Shown: positions 8,710 to 17,655 of the stretch, piece by piece
Layout: every line of letters starts with the position of its first letter
Numbering within the stretch: position 1 is the stretch's first letter
NCBI GenBank assembly: GCA_963828555.1
Contig: CAWHEL010000001.1
Span: 1 to 64,000, forward strand
Source: JADJPO01 sp963828555
GTDB taxonomy: Bacteria > Actinomycetota > Actinomycetes > Actinomycetales > Kineosporiaceae
DNA length: 64,000 bases
Direction of reading: 5' to 3'
Notes under the pieces: model-generated
What the model saw: only the letters and a program-made list of their open reading frames with translations
The model's database searches: none
Told to the model about the DNA's origin: nothing
Position numbers and translations under genes: made by a program

Positions 8710-8953
8710 ATGGCAGCCTCAAGTCTGGAAACGTTAACATCGCCGGAGACCGAGGGCGCGATGGCCGCCAGTGGCGTCAATGGTGTCGCCCGTCAAAAAG
8801 CCCGCACCCAAGCCTGAGGCAACTCAGGGAAAGCAAGCGCCAGCGGCGGAGGATCAAACTGATATTAGGGATCGGATAGAGGCGCCACGACCGCCTGACA
8901 AATGGAAGCCGAAGCTCAAGCCCAAACCTGGTTGGAATCCGTTTGGTCGTTAG
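8710..8953 (+). CDS. Hypothetical small Pro/Lys-rich protein, probably frameshifted
   Basis: An ATG at 8710 reads MAASSLETLTSPETEGAMAA and a second frame continues SPVKKPAPKPEATQGKQAPA ... KWKPKLKPKPGWNPFGR to a TAG at 8951-8953. One base shift near 8790 joins them. The composition is basic and proline-rich with no known domain. No function is proposed and the gene itself is uncertain. Confidence 0.3.
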
Positions 8954-8996
8954 GTATGATGTGTGGTGGTCCTATCGTCTCCTAAAGCGAGCACCG

Positions 8997-9227
8997 CTAA
9001 TCCCGCCACGCCGCTTCCGGCTTGCAGATAATCGCCATGTCAACCGCGGCAGTTGGCCGGGTGATATAGACCCTCTTGCCTTTGCGGATCGTCGTCTTCG
9101 CATAACCCGGCGCGATGTTCACGATCCTGCAGTCATCCGGCGAGCCGCGATTGTAATAGCGTTTGGCGGCAAGGGCCGGAACCGAAAAGCTGACCACAAG
9201 AGCGGCTACAAGAAGAAAGTGAGCCAT
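8997..9227 (-). CDS. Small secreted protein, unknown function
   Basis: 76 residues from ATG at 9227, preceded by a good ribosome-binding site (GGAAAGG). A signal peptide (HFLLVAALVVSFSVPALA) is followed by a short mature domain with two cysteines (DDCRIVNIAPGYAKTTIRKG, then ITRP and AIICKPEAAWRD). Exported alphaproteobacterial proteins of this type have no assigned function. The rhomboid frame runs into it without a stop, which suggests a lost stop through an indel, not a genuine fusion. Confidence 0.6.
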   Translation of the reverse strand: MAHFLLVAALVVSFSVPALAAKRYYNRGSPDDCRIVNIAPGYAKTTIRKGKRVYITRPTAAVDMAIICKPEAAWRD

Positions 9228-9944
9228 GGCGCGACCTTTCCTTGGTTGAGCTCGAATCATACCGGTGTGAACCAGCGGCGTCCTACGCCGTCGTGTTGGC
9301 GGTGGCGACATGCCGCGAAACAGAAACGCCATCAGGAAGCCGGCGACGAAGCCGCCGATATGGGCCATGTAGGCGATGCCGCCGACATTGGCGCTTTCAT
9401 CGGTATAGGCGATCGTGCCGACGCCGCTGATGAGCTGGAGCACGATCCACATGCCGAGCACGAAGATCGCCGGCATGGCGACGACTTGCCGTCCGAGCAG
9501 CACATTCACGCGCGATTGCGGGAACATCAGAATATAGGCGCCGAGCACGCCGGCGATGGCGCCTGAGGCGCCGACATTCGGCACGCTCGACTCCGGCGCA
9601 ATGGCGAATTGGGCGAGCGTCGCGGCGATGCCGGCGAGCAGATAGAAGATCAGGAACTTCGCGTGGCCGAGCCGATCCTCGACATTGTCGCCGAAGATCC
9701 ACAGGAACAGCATATTGCCGAAGAGATGCATCCAGCCGCCATGCATGAACATGGCGGTGAAGATCTTCACCGTGCTTGCCACCGGGCTCTCGGCAAACTC
9801 GGCCGGGATGAACGCCCATTGCCGGATAAAGGGCTCGCCGGCGGAGAGCTCGAGCAGGAACACCGCCACGTTCAGGCCGATGAGGGCGAAGGTGACGACC
9901 GGGGTGGTGCGCCGCTGAGAGTTGTCGTCACCGATCGGGAACAT
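9228..9944 (-). CDS. Rhomboid-family intramembrane serine protease
   Basis: Starts at ATG 9944 (MFPIGDDNSQRR). It has six or so hydrophobic segments, the conserved MHGGWMHLFGNMLFLWIFGD block, the catalytic serine motif NVGASGAIAGVLGAY and the catalytic histidine in MAHIGGFVAGFLMAF. Rhomboids cleave transmembrane substrates within the membrane; the substrate is unknown. The frame does not stop where expected after FLFRGMSPPPTRRRR but continues into the next small secreted gene, so the exact C-terminus is uncertain. Divergent from ccoN, 245 bp away. Confidence 0.85.
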
Positions 9945-10117
9945 GCGAGCCTGCCTTTCGCCCACGGCCTCACGGCGCGATTCCCAAATCATAGCCGCGT
10001 CGCCGGCGAAGTCCACGCCGTATGGGGCCCAATCCGGCGCGCCCAGCTCCGCCCGGGCCATGGTAAAGTGCATTGGCCGTTGGAGTGGCGCTTCGCCGCA
10101 GCATCGGCCTCCGGCAT

Positions 10118-10131
10118 TTGATCCGCGTCAA
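10118..10131 (+). promoter_or_regulatory. FixK/FNR-type box upstream of ccoN
   Basis: TTGATCCGCGTCAA matches the anaerobox consensus TTGAT-N4-(A/G)TCAA, 57 bp upstream of the ccoN ATG. Low-oxygen activation of cbb3 oxidase operons by FixK/FnrN is established in Rhizobiales, so this is very likely functional. Confidence 0.75.
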
Positions 10132-10188
10132 GGTTGGGAGTCGGCCTCTCGTCCCAAGGTGCCTCAAAGCCCAGGATGGGGAGCGAGC

Positions 10189-11852
10189 ATGACGGCATCT
10201 GTGAAGCGCGAGGAATTGCACGCCTTTTCGGACGGGGCGGCGCTGCTCGGAGTGGCCGTTTGCGCCGTGATCGGCTTCGCCTGGGCCGTGGCCGGCAAGG
10301 ACCATGGCATGGTGTTGGCCGGGTCGATCCTGATGGTCGCCTCGGCCATGTCCGGGCGTCTATCTGCTCGACCGGTTCAGGGGTAAGGCGCCGCCGGTGG
10401 ACGAGACCGGCTACGCCGACGGGGTCATCCGCGCCGGCGTCATCGCCACGGTGTTCTGGGGCATCGCCGGGTTTCTGGTCGGCGACCTCATCGCCTGGCA
10501 GCTCGCCTTTCCCGATCCTCAATCTCGACCTCGAATGGACGAGCTTCGGCCGCTTGCGGCCGCTGCATACCTCCGCGGTGATCTTCGCCTTCGGCGGCAA
10601 CGCGCTGATCGCCAGCTCGTTCTATGTCGTGCAGCGCACCAGCCGCGCGCGTCTTGCCGGGCGCTGGTCGCCCTGGTTCGTGTTCTGGGGCTACCAGCTC
10701 TTCATCGTGCTTGCCGCCACCGGCTACCTGCTCGGCGTCACCCAATCGAAGGAATATGCCGAGCCTGAATGGTACGTGGATCTGTGGCTGACCCTCGTCT
10801 GGGTCGTCTATTTCCTCGTCTATGTCGGCACGCTGGCGCGGCGGCGCGAGCCGCACATCTATGTGGCGAACTGGTTCTATCTCGCCTTCATCGTCACCAT
10901 CGCCATGCTGCACATCATCAACAACCTGGCGGTGCCGGTGTCGCTGATGGGCTCGAAGAGCTACGTGCTCTATGCCGGCGTGCAGGACGCCATGACGCAG
11001 TGGTGGTACGGGCACAACGCGGTCGGCTTCTTCCTCACCGCGGGCTTCCTCGGCATGATGTACTACTTCGTGCCGAAGCGCGCCGAGCGGCCGGTCTATT
11101 CCTACCGGCTCTCCATCGTCCATTTCTGGTCGCTGATCTTCCTCTATATCTGGGCCGGCCCGCATCATCTGCATTACACCGCGCTCCCCGATTGGGCGCA
11201 GACCCTCGGCATGACCTTCTCCATCATGCTGTGGATGCCGTCCTGGGGCGGCATGATCAACGGCCTGATGACGCTGTCGGGCGCCTGGGACAAGCTCAGG
11301 ACCGATCCCGTGATCCGCTTCCTCATCGTGTCGGTGGCCTTCTACGGCATGTCGACCTTCGAGGGGCCGCTGATGAGCATCAAATCCGTCAACGCGCTGT
11401 CGCACTACACCGACTGGACCATCGGGCACGTGCATTCAGGCGCGCTCGGCTGGGTCGCCTTCATCTCATTCGGCACGATCTATTGCCTGGTGCCCTGGCT
11501 GTGGCATCGCCGCGCGCTCTATTCGCAGCGGCTGGTCGAGTGGCATTTCTGGATCTCGACCCTCGGCATCGTGCTCTACATCACCTCGATGTGGGTGTCG
11601 GGCATCCTCCAGGGCCTGATGTGGCGCGCCTATAACAGCCTGGGATTCCTCGAATATTCCTTCGCCGAGACGGTCGAGGCGATGCATCCCTTCTACATCA
11701 TTCGCGCGACCGGCGGCCTCCTGTTCCTGCTCGGCTCGCTGCTCATGGTCTACAACATCTGGCGAACCATTCGCGGCGATGAGCCGGTCGATGCGGCGGA
11801 GCAGCCGCGCATCGCCGCGGCGCCCGAACTTCGCCCCGTTCCAGCCGAGTAG
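10189..11852 (+). CDS. ccoN: cbb3-type cytochrome c oxidase subunit I (CcoN/FixN), two frameshifts
   Basis: Catalytic haem-copper subunit of the high-affinity terminal oxidase in the inner membrane. ATG at 10189 (MTASVKREELHAFSDGAALL) follows a GGGGAG ribosome-binding site. One-base insertions near 10358 and 10510 must be corrected to read YLLDRFRGKAPPVDETGYAD and then FPILNLDLEWTSFGRLRPLH. Downstream the ORF is clean, with HTSAVIFAFGGNAL, WWYGHNAVGFFLTAGFLGMM, HFWSLIFLYIWAGPHHLHYT and IGHVHSGALGW containing the haem and copper histidines. First gene of ccoNOQP. The frameshifts at G and T/C runs look like sequencing errors. Confidence 0.93.
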
Positions 11853-11861
11853 GGGGAAGGC

Positions 11862-12596
11862 ATGAACTGGTCGTCGCATCAGGTCCTCGAGAAGAGCTCC
11901 ATCCTTCTCCTCATCGGCATCCTCATCACCGTCGCCATCGGCGGCATCGTCGAGATCGCGCCGCTCTACTGGCTCTCCTCGACCATCGAGAAGGTGCAAG
12001 GCATGCGGCCCTATACGCCGCTCGAGCTCGCCGGCCGCGACATCTACATCCGCGAAGGCTGCTATGTCTGCCACAGCCAGATGATCCGCTCGCTTCGCGA
12101 CGAGGTCGAGCGCTACGGCCATTACAGCCTCGCGGCCGAGAGCATGTACGACCATCCCTTCCAATGGGGGTCGAAGCGCACCGGGCCGGATCTTGCGCGC
12201 GTCGGCGGCAAATATTCCGACGAATGGCACGCCGTGCATCTGACCGACCCGCGCGCCATCGTGCCTGAGTCGATCATGCCGGGTTATCCGCGGCTCGGCC
12301 GAGCCGCGCTCGACTATCGCGACATCGCCGACCGGTTGCGCGTGAACCGAGCGGTCGGCGTGCCCTATACCGACGAGATGATCGAGAACGCCAAGGCCGA
12401 TCTCGAGCGGCAGCTCGACCCTTCGGCGGAAGGCGTGAAGGAGTTCCTCGCGCGATACCCCAAGGCGCAGACGCGGCCCTTCGACGGCGATCCGGCCAAA
12501 GTGTCCGAGCTCGACGCCGTCATCGCCTATCTGCAGATGCTCGGCACGCTGGTCGACTTCGCCAAGTTCGACGCGGCCGGGCCGAATTTGAGGTAG
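11862..12596 (+). CDS. ccoO: cbb3 oxidase subunit II, mono-haem cytochrome c (CcoO/FixO)
   Basis: 244 residues, intact. An N-terminal membrane anchor (SSILLLIGILITVAIGGIVE) is followed by a single c-type haem site CYVCHSQ and the CcoO block MIRSLRDEVERYGHYS, AAESMYDHPFQWGSKRTGPD. Met ligand candidates are in ESIMPGYPRL. It passes electrons from CcoP to the CcoN haem. It starts 10 bp after ccoN and is spaced 6 bp from ccoQ. Confidence 0.95.
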   Translation: MNWSSHQVLEKSSILLLIGILITVAIGGIVEIAPLYWLSSTIEKVQGMRPYTPLELAGRDIYIREGCYVCHSQMIRSLRDEVERYGHYSLAAESMYDHPFQWGSKRTGPDLARVGGKYSDEWHAVHLTDPRAIVPESIMPGYPRLGRAALDYRDIADRLRVNRAVGVPYTDEMIENAKADLERQLDPSAEGVKEFLARYPKAQTRPFDGDPAKVSELDAVIAYLQMLGTLVDFAKFDAAGPNLR

Positions 12597-12602
12597 CGCG
12601 CC

Positions 12603-12782
12603 ATGACCTACGAACAGGTGGCCGGCATCACGCAAGTCGCAGCACTTCTCTTCTTCATTGCCCTCTTCGTCGGCGTGGTGATCTACGCCTTTTGGCCGGG
12701 CAACAAGAAGCGCTTCGAGGAAGACGCCAAGATCCCGCTCAAGAAGGATCCCGACCAGGAGACGGAAGACCGCGATGGCTAG
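12603..12782 (+). CDS. ccoQ: cbb3 oxidase assembly/stability subunit CcoQ (FixQ)
   Basis: 59 residues: one transmembrane helix (AALLFFIALFVGVVIYAFWP) followed by a charged cytoplasmic tail (NKKRFEEDAKIPLKKDPDQE). This is the typical FixQ layout; in other species CcoQ stabilises the complex. The stop overlaps the ccoP ATG (ATGGCTAG), consistent with coupled translation. Confidence 0.88.
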   Translation: MTYEQVAGITQVAALLFFIALFVGVVIYAFWPGNKKRFEEDAKIPLKKDPDQETEDRDG

Positions 12783-13646
12783 ACGCGAACCGCACAGCTC
12801 GACCAAGGCCGAAACCACGGGCCACGAATGGGACGGCATCACCGAGCTGAACAAGCCGTTGCCCAAATGGTGGCTGTGGACGTTCTACGCCTGCATCGTC
12901 TGGGCGATCGGCTATTGGCTGTTGATGCCGTCGTGGCCCTTGGTCAGCACCTATACCAAGGGGTTTCTCGGCTATAGCCAGCGCGAGCGGGTCGCCGAGC
13001 AGGTCGCGGCGGCCAAGGACCGAAAAGTCGGCCTATCGCGACAAGATCGCGGCAATGGACCTTGCCGCCATCAGCAACGATCCGGAGCTGTTGAGCTTTG
13101 CCCTTGCCGGCGGCGAGGCTGCGTTCGGCGACAATTGCGCGCCATGTCATGGCCGCGGCGCGCAAGGTGCGGTCGGCTATCCCAATCTTCGCGACAATTC
13201 CTGGCTATGGGGCGACGGCTCGCTCGCCGCCATCCACCAGACCATCCTGCACGGCATCCGCGCCGACGATCCCGAGACGCATACGAGCCAGATGCCGGCC
13301 TTCGGGCGCACCGAAATTCTGTCGGAGCCGCAGATCGCCGATGTCGCGGAATATGTCCTCTCGCTGTCGGGCAAGGCCGACGATAAGGCGGCCGCCGAGC
13401 GCGGGGCAAAGATCTTCAGCCGCAAATTGCGCCGCCTGTCACGGCGCCGACGGCAAGGGCAATCCGCAGCTCGGCGCGCCCAATCTCGCCGATGAGCTTT
13501 GGTTCTATGCCGGCGACAGGCTGACGGTGATGGAGACCATCCGCAATAGCCGGGCCGGCATGATGCCGGCCTGGGCCAAGCGGCTCGATCCCGAGACCGT
13601 CAAGGAGCTTGCCATCTACGTTCATTCGCTTGGTGGCGGCCGCTAG
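12775..13646 (+). CDS. ccoP: cbb3 oxidase subunit III, di-haem cytochrome c (CcoP/FixP), two frameshifts
   Basis: N-terminal sequence DGITELNKPLPKWWLWTFYA and two hydrophobic helices are the CcoP signature. Two c-type haem motifs follow, CAPCHGRG and CAACHGADGKGN, each with a downstream Met (SQMPAFGR; AGMMPAWAKRL). The three segments lie in three frames: an extra base near 13018-13021 and another near 13425-13435 must be removed. The protein accepts electrons from cytochrome c and feeds CcoO. The ends of the reconstructed protein are normal (LAIYVHSLGGGR). Confidence 0.92.
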
Positions 13647-13719
13647 CCGGGAAGGATTACAATGCTGATCGCGGAAGTCATTACGGCCGGAGGATTTCGG
13701 CCACGCACGGATCGATGCC

Positions 13720-14160
13720 GTGGAGATCACTGACGCACCGCTGCCGAGGCAGGCGAACGAGCCGCCGGGCGATTCCGGCGGGAGCCTCTACGCGCCCCAC
13801 GTCAAGATCTATCCCAAGCGCGCGCATGGCCGCTTCCGCACCGCCAAATGGATCGTGATGGCGGTGACGCTCGGCATCTACTACCTCGTGCCGTGGATCC
13901 GCTGGGACCGCGGCTCCTATCTTCCCGACCAGGCGGTGCTGATCGACTTTCCGGCGCGGCGCTTCTATTTCTTCTTCCTCGAGATCTGGCCGCAGGAATT
14001 CTACTACATCACCGGCCTGCTCGTGCTCGCCTCGCTCGCGCTGTTCCTCGTCACCTCGGTCGCCGGCCGCGTGTGGTGCGGCTATACCTGTCCGCAGACG
14101 GTGTGGACCGATCTGATGATCGCGGTGGAGCGCTTCTTTCAAGGCGACCGCAACCAGCGC
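13720..14160 (+). CDS. ccoG: CcoG/FixG, N-terminal part only, truncated at a sequence junction
   Basis: Copper-handling ferredoxin-like membrane protein needed for cbb3 oxidase assembly. The GTG at 13720 begins VEITDAPLPRQ. LYAPHVKIYPKRAHGRFR, the helix WIVMAVTLGIYYLVPWIRW, RRFYFFFLEIWPQEFYYITG and GRVWCGYTCPQTVWTD (first CxxxCP motif) are all characteristic. After ERFFQGDRNQRL the sequence leaves the family completely. The rest, including the 4Fe-4S ferredoxin motifs, is missing. The start is uncertain because an ATG at 13662 lies in another frame. Confidence 0.88.
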
Positions 14161-14170
14161 CTCGACTACC
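14155..14170. other. Junction between alphaproteobacterial and actinobacterial sequence
   Basis: To the left, CcoG is conserved up to GDRNQRL. To the right, the same frame continues as a highly charged helical actinobacterial protein tail. Codon usage, GC content and indel frequency all change here. No transposase, att site or repeat marks the point. Confidence 0.75.
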
Positions 14171-14397
14171 AGGAGGACCAGGATGAGATCATCGAGGAGT
14201 ACGGTGACCGCCTAGACGAGCTGGCCGAGGGCGAGGACCCGACGACGCTGACCGGCGAGCGCGCCGACGCGCTGCGCAAGCTCCAGGCCGAGGAGATCGC
14301 CGTGGCGCTGGCCGACCTGGACTGCCAGATGAAGCACACGGACGCGATCACCCGCAAGGTGGAGATCGAGGTGTTCGGCCAGCCGGTCAGCGGCTGA
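14161..14397 (+). CDS. 3' fragment of an actinobacterial protein of unknown function
   Basis: The C-terminal 78 or so residues (DYQEDQDEIIEEYGDRLDEL ... LADLDCQMKHTDAITRKVEI ... FGQPVSG) are acidic and helical. The segment ALADLDC...T resembles the C-terminal helix of secreted or membrane-associated actinobacterial proteins often encoded beside ABC transporters, in which a single Cys precedes a long helix. The 5' part is absent because of the junction at about 14,160. It lies 25 bp upstream of the ABC ATPase and may have been the first gene of that operon. Confidence 0.4.
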   Translation, partial: LDYQEDQDEIIEEYGDRLDELAEGEDPTTLTGERADALRKLQAEEIAVALADLDCQMKHTDAITRKVEIEVFGQPVSG

Positions 14398-14422
14398 CCG
14401 TCGTTGCCGGAGGGAATCGTCG

Positions 14423-15403
14423 ATGCATTCACGGGAGCCGGAGCGCCGCGGGCTGGCGCTGGAGACTCGAGGCCTGCGCAAGTCCTATCCCGGCGTTACG
14501 GCAGTCGACTCGCTCGACCTCGCCGTCCAGGCCGGCATCGTCATCGGGTTCCTCGGGCCCAACGGGGCGGGCAAGACCACGGTGATCCGGATTCTGTCCA
14601 CCGTCCTGGACGCCGACACCGGCTGGTTCGCCGTTGCCGGTGTTCCGCACACGCGGCCGGCAGACATCCGCCGGCGGGTCGGCGTCCTGCCGGAGAGCTC
14701 CGGGTACCCTCACGGCCAGACTGGGGAGGAGTGGCTGATCTACCACGCCCGGCTGTTCGGGATGTCGCGGGCCGAGGCCGGCTCGACCGCACGACGGCTC
14801 CTCGGCGAGGTCGGCCTGGCCGCCCGCGCCGGATCGCTGATCTCGACCTACAGCCGCGGCATGCGCCAGCGCCTGGGCATCGCGCGGGCGCTGGTCAACG
14901 ATCCCCGCGTGGTGTTCCTCGACGAGCCCACCCTCGGCCTGGACCCCCTCGGCCAGCGGCACATCCTCGACCTCGTCGGTCGGATCGCCCGCGAGCGCGG
15001 GGTCACCGTCGTGCTCAGCACGCACGTGCTTGCCGACGTCGAGGAGGTCTGCGATCAGGTGATCATCCTGAACCGGGGCCGAATCGTGGCGCAGGGCAGC
15101 GTCGCCGAGGTGGCTCGCCGCGCGACGGCTCCGCGGCGCGCCGTCTTCCGGGTGCCCCCGCAGTCGCAGGCCCGGGCCCTCGACCTGCTGACCGGTGCCG
15201 AGGGTGTCGCGCTCGGGGTTGACGCCCCCGTGGACGGTCATCCAGGCCAGCTGGTCCTGGCCCTGCCGGCCGGGGTGGCTCCCGAGGTAGCGGCCGCAGG
15301 CGCCCTCGGCCGCCTGCTTTCGGCGGGGGTGCCCGTGCTGGGCTTCGACCTGGAGGAGGGACGCCTCAGCGACGCGTTCCTAGCAGTGACGAAGGAGCGA
15401 TGA
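14423..15403 (+). CDS. ABC transporter ATP-binding protein (CcmA/NatA type)
   Basis: 326 residues. Walker A GPNGAGKTT near residue 50, signature YSRGMRQRLGIARAL, Walker B VVFLDEPTLGLDP, and the H-loop STHVLADVEEVCDQV. After the ATPase domain comes an extra C-terminal region of about 90 residues, as in ABC-2 exporters with DUF4162-like tails. It energises the permease encoded next (4-bp ATGA overlap). The substrate is unknown; the third gene of the operon, an exported single-helix protein, may be a partner. Confidence 0.92.
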   Translation: MHSREPERRGLALETRGLRKSYPGVTAVDSLDLAVQAGIVIGFLGPNGAGKTTVIRILSTVLDADTGWFAVAGVPHTRPADIRRRVGVLPESSGYPHGQTGEEWLIYHARLFGMSRAEAGSTARRLLGEVGLAARAGSLISTYSRGMRQRLGIARALVNDPRVVFLDEPTLGLDPLGQRHILDLVGRIARERGVTVVLSTHVLADVEEVCDQVIILNRGRIVAQGSVAEVARRATAPRRAVFRVPPQSQARALDLLTGAEGVALGVDAPVDGHPGQLVLALPAGVAPEVAAAGALGRLLSAGVPVLGFDLEEGRLSDAFLAVTKER

Positions 15404-16260
15404 CGGACATGGCAGCCGCGAGCCAGGTCGGCGTCCCGCACGGAAGCCCAGCCGGACGTCCACGTGGCGGGCCCGACGGAGGCGAAGGGACGAGCGGCTG
15501 GGCCGTGGTCGCGGAGCGGGAGCTTCGAGATCTGTGGCTGAGGGGGCGCGGGCTGCCGCTGCTGCTCGCCTTCGCCACCCTGCTCAGCGTCACCTTCTAC
15601 CTGGCCGCCACCAACCAGGCACTCAACTTCCTCGAGCAGCGCGAGGCGGTGAACCTGACACTGCAGCTGGCGGTCGCCGTCGGGGGCCTGCTGGTCCTGC
15701 TGGCGGCCGCCGACGCGGTGAGCGGGGAACGCGAGCGGGGCACCCTGGAGACCCTGCTGCTCACCCCGGTGCCCCGCCGCTCGTTGATCATAGGCAAGGG
15801 CATCGCCGCTCTGTCGCTGTGGGTCGCGGCTTTTGCGGTCGCCGTCCCGTTCCTGTGGTTCCTGGCCGACGGCGTGAATCTGACCGTGGTCTCGATACTT
15901 GCGGGGCTGGTGGTGGGCAGCATGCTGGCGCTGTTCCTGGCTGGCTACGGGCTCACCGTCAGCTGCCTGTCCGCCACGAACCGGTTCAGCCTCGCCCTCA
16001 GCCTTTTCGGGCTGCTGGCGATCTACGCACCGACGCAGCTGCCAGGCGCGGCCCAGCGGGGATGGGCCGGAGACCTCCTGCTACGGATCGACCCGATCAC
16101 CGCAGGACTGCACTACTTGGGAGCAGTCGTCGTCCAAGCGCATCCTCCGGGCCAGGACGCCGGGTGGATGATCGGGCCGCTGATCGCGGCTGTCGTGGCC
16201 CCGGCGGTGGCGTTCATCGTGGCGGGCCGGCTCGGGCTGCACCCGGGAGGCCAGCGATGA
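15400..16260 (+). CDS. ABC-2 family transporter permease
   Basis: 286 residues, six predicted membrane helices (e.g. LPLLLAFATLLSVTFYLAA, LQLAVAVGGLLVLLAAADAV, ILAGLVVGSMLALFLAGYG). The cytoplasmic loop SGERERGTLETLLLTPVPRR is the hallmark of ABC-2/NatB permeases. A Gly/Pro-rich 35-residue N-terminal extension precedes the conserved part. It overlaps both neighbours by 4 bp (ATGA), so the three genes are translationally coupled. Confidence 0.9.
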   Translation: MTDMAAASQVGVPHGSPAGRPRGGPDGGEGTSGWAVVAERELRDLWLRGRGLPLLLAFATLLSVTFYLAATNQALNFLEQREAVNLTLQLAVAVGGLLVLLAAADAVSGERERGTLETLLLTPVPRRSLIIGKGIAALSLWVAAFAVAVPFLWFLADGVNLTVVSILAGLVVGSMLALFLAGYGLTVSCLSATNRFSLALSLFGLLAIYAPTQLPGAAQRGWAGDLLLRIDPITAGLHYLGAVVVQAHPPGQDAGWMIGPLIAAVVAPAVAFIVAGRLGLHPGGQR

Positions 16261-16859
16261 GGCGGGCGCGGGCCCTGGTCCGCCTGGTGGTTGTCCTGGC
16301 CGCCGCGGCGTCCGGAGCGCTTGTCGTCATCCCCGGGGCACAGGCCCTCCCCCGGTGGCCCGGGCGTACTCCGGTGGTGGCGGCGCGCGACATCACGCTG
16401 GACACAGAGACGCTTGCGCTGCGGCTGGGCGAGCGTTTCAGCTTCACGTCCACGATCCGCACCGACGGTTCCGGCCCGTCGTCGCCGGTGATCGCGCACC
16501 TCAACCTGCTGAGCTTGGATCCCGGCGTCTACGTGGATCCGGAGGACTGGTCCGCGGAGCGCACCCGTTACCTGGGATCCCTGCCGTCGAGCTCCGTGAC
16601 GGCGCTGCGATGGAACGTGCAGGCGGTGAACAGCGGGGACTTCCTGGCCTACGTCACGCTCACCGAGCCGGAGGCGCTGAACACCGTGGCTGCCAGCCCG
16701 GTGCTGCGACTCGAGGTCGCCCCGCAACCGCGCCTGACGGGCACGGGCGCCCTCCCGCTGGCGGTGGGGGTGCCCGGGGTGCTGCTCATGCTGAGCGCGC
16801 TGGCCACGTGGCGGCGCCGAGCCCGTTCCCGGCCGCGCACGGCCGCCGTCGCCAGCTGA
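16257..16859 (+). CDS. Exported single-membrane-span protein of unknown function
   Basis: 200 residues. An N-terminal signal (ALVRLVVVLAAAASGALVVI) leads to an extracytoplasmic beta-type domain (TLALRLGERFSFTSTIRTDG, PVIAHLNLLSLDPGVYVDPE, TALRWNVQAVNSGDFLAYVT). A C-terminal helix (LPLAVGVPGVLLMLSALATW) and an Arg-rich cytoplasmic tail follow. This signal-domain-anchor layout fits a surface subunit of the ABC system encoded immediately upstream. The ATG overlaps the permease stop. I do not recognise the family. Confidence 0.75.
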   Translation: MRRARALVRLVVVLAAAASGALVVIPGAQALPRWPGRTPVVAARDITLDTETLALRLGERFSFTSTIRTDGSGPSSPVIAHLNLLSLDPGVYVDPEDWSAERTRYLGSLPSSSVTALRWNVQAVNSGDFLAYVTLTEPEALNTVAASPVLRLEVAPQPRLTGTGALPLAVGVPGVLLMLSALATWRRRARSRPRTAAVAS

Positions 16860-17655
16860 TCATGCCGACGCGCCGGCGCCCGGCCCGCATAGGTGAGCGG
16901 CGACTGGCGATTACCACAGTCGCGGTCTTGTCGGTCGCTGATGGGCCTCGCGACCTCTCATGTATTGATCATTTGTCATGGTCGCGGAGAGTCTTGTCCT
17001 GGGGCGGGCCCGGCGGGGCCGGGCGACACAGGCATCTACCACGTCCACAGCAATGGACCGTTGCCGTGGCCGGGGCGGTCGCCCTTGAATCATCGGTTAC
17101 ACCACGCCACGACTGTCATACCCAAAGTGAAATAGCTACGGGAGAATACTCATAAACCGGAACTCACTCCGGGAGTCCAGCTGCGTGACACATTTGAGAT
17201 GCCCTTGACCTTGTCTTTAGTCTTTGCCATGCGCAATACTCTCCCGCATCTGTTCAGCAGGAATTCAGCGTTACGTGTGGTTTGGGGGAATCATGTGCCT
17301 GGGACACGTTGCCGCGAACCGGCGCTGCACAAGGACTCTCCTCTGACGTTGCAGCCCCGCTAGCCAGGGCAGCAGCGCTGGCCATCGTCTCTGTTCACCC
17401 GCGGGTCCTTATCGCGCTGTGCGAATTGCGGCCCAGGGTGAACGGTCCCGGCTCCAGATCTTCGAACCGGGGAAGTTCGAGACGGCCCGACACCGCGTGA
17501 ATACGTCGGCGTGCCGTCGCAGTGATTCGTGCGTGCTCGCAGAAATAACCCTGCGCGGCCTTCCGCGATGTTGCGCGCACCTCTCCTCTTTTTCTCCCAG
17601 GCATGCAGCCGGCCGCCGATCCGCGGCTCGATCTTTACACTCCGGAGGTCAGGCC
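16860..17655. other. Long intergenic region, no gene recognised
   Basis: About 800 bp between the ABC operon and the RND cassette. GC content dips in 17,100-17,290, unlike the flanking genes. Short imperfect inverted copies of CGGGAGAxTA occur near 17,140 and 17,240. Open frames are short and show no family. It probably carries the RND cassette promoter. Confidence 0.4.

Noticed and set aside
9242..10121. Long frames antisense to the rhomboid gene
   Set aside because: The rhomboid reading has catalytic motifs and membrane helices; the antisense frames do not.
14161..14397. Genuine CcoG-actinobacterial fusion gene by horizontal transfer
   Set aside because: The join falls in the middle of a domain, with abrupt change of composition and error rate; an assembly artefact is simpler.
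17419..17655. N-terminal 79-residue extension of the first RND permease
   Set aside because: Not conserved in RND proteins; the ATG at 17656 precedes the first membrane helix.
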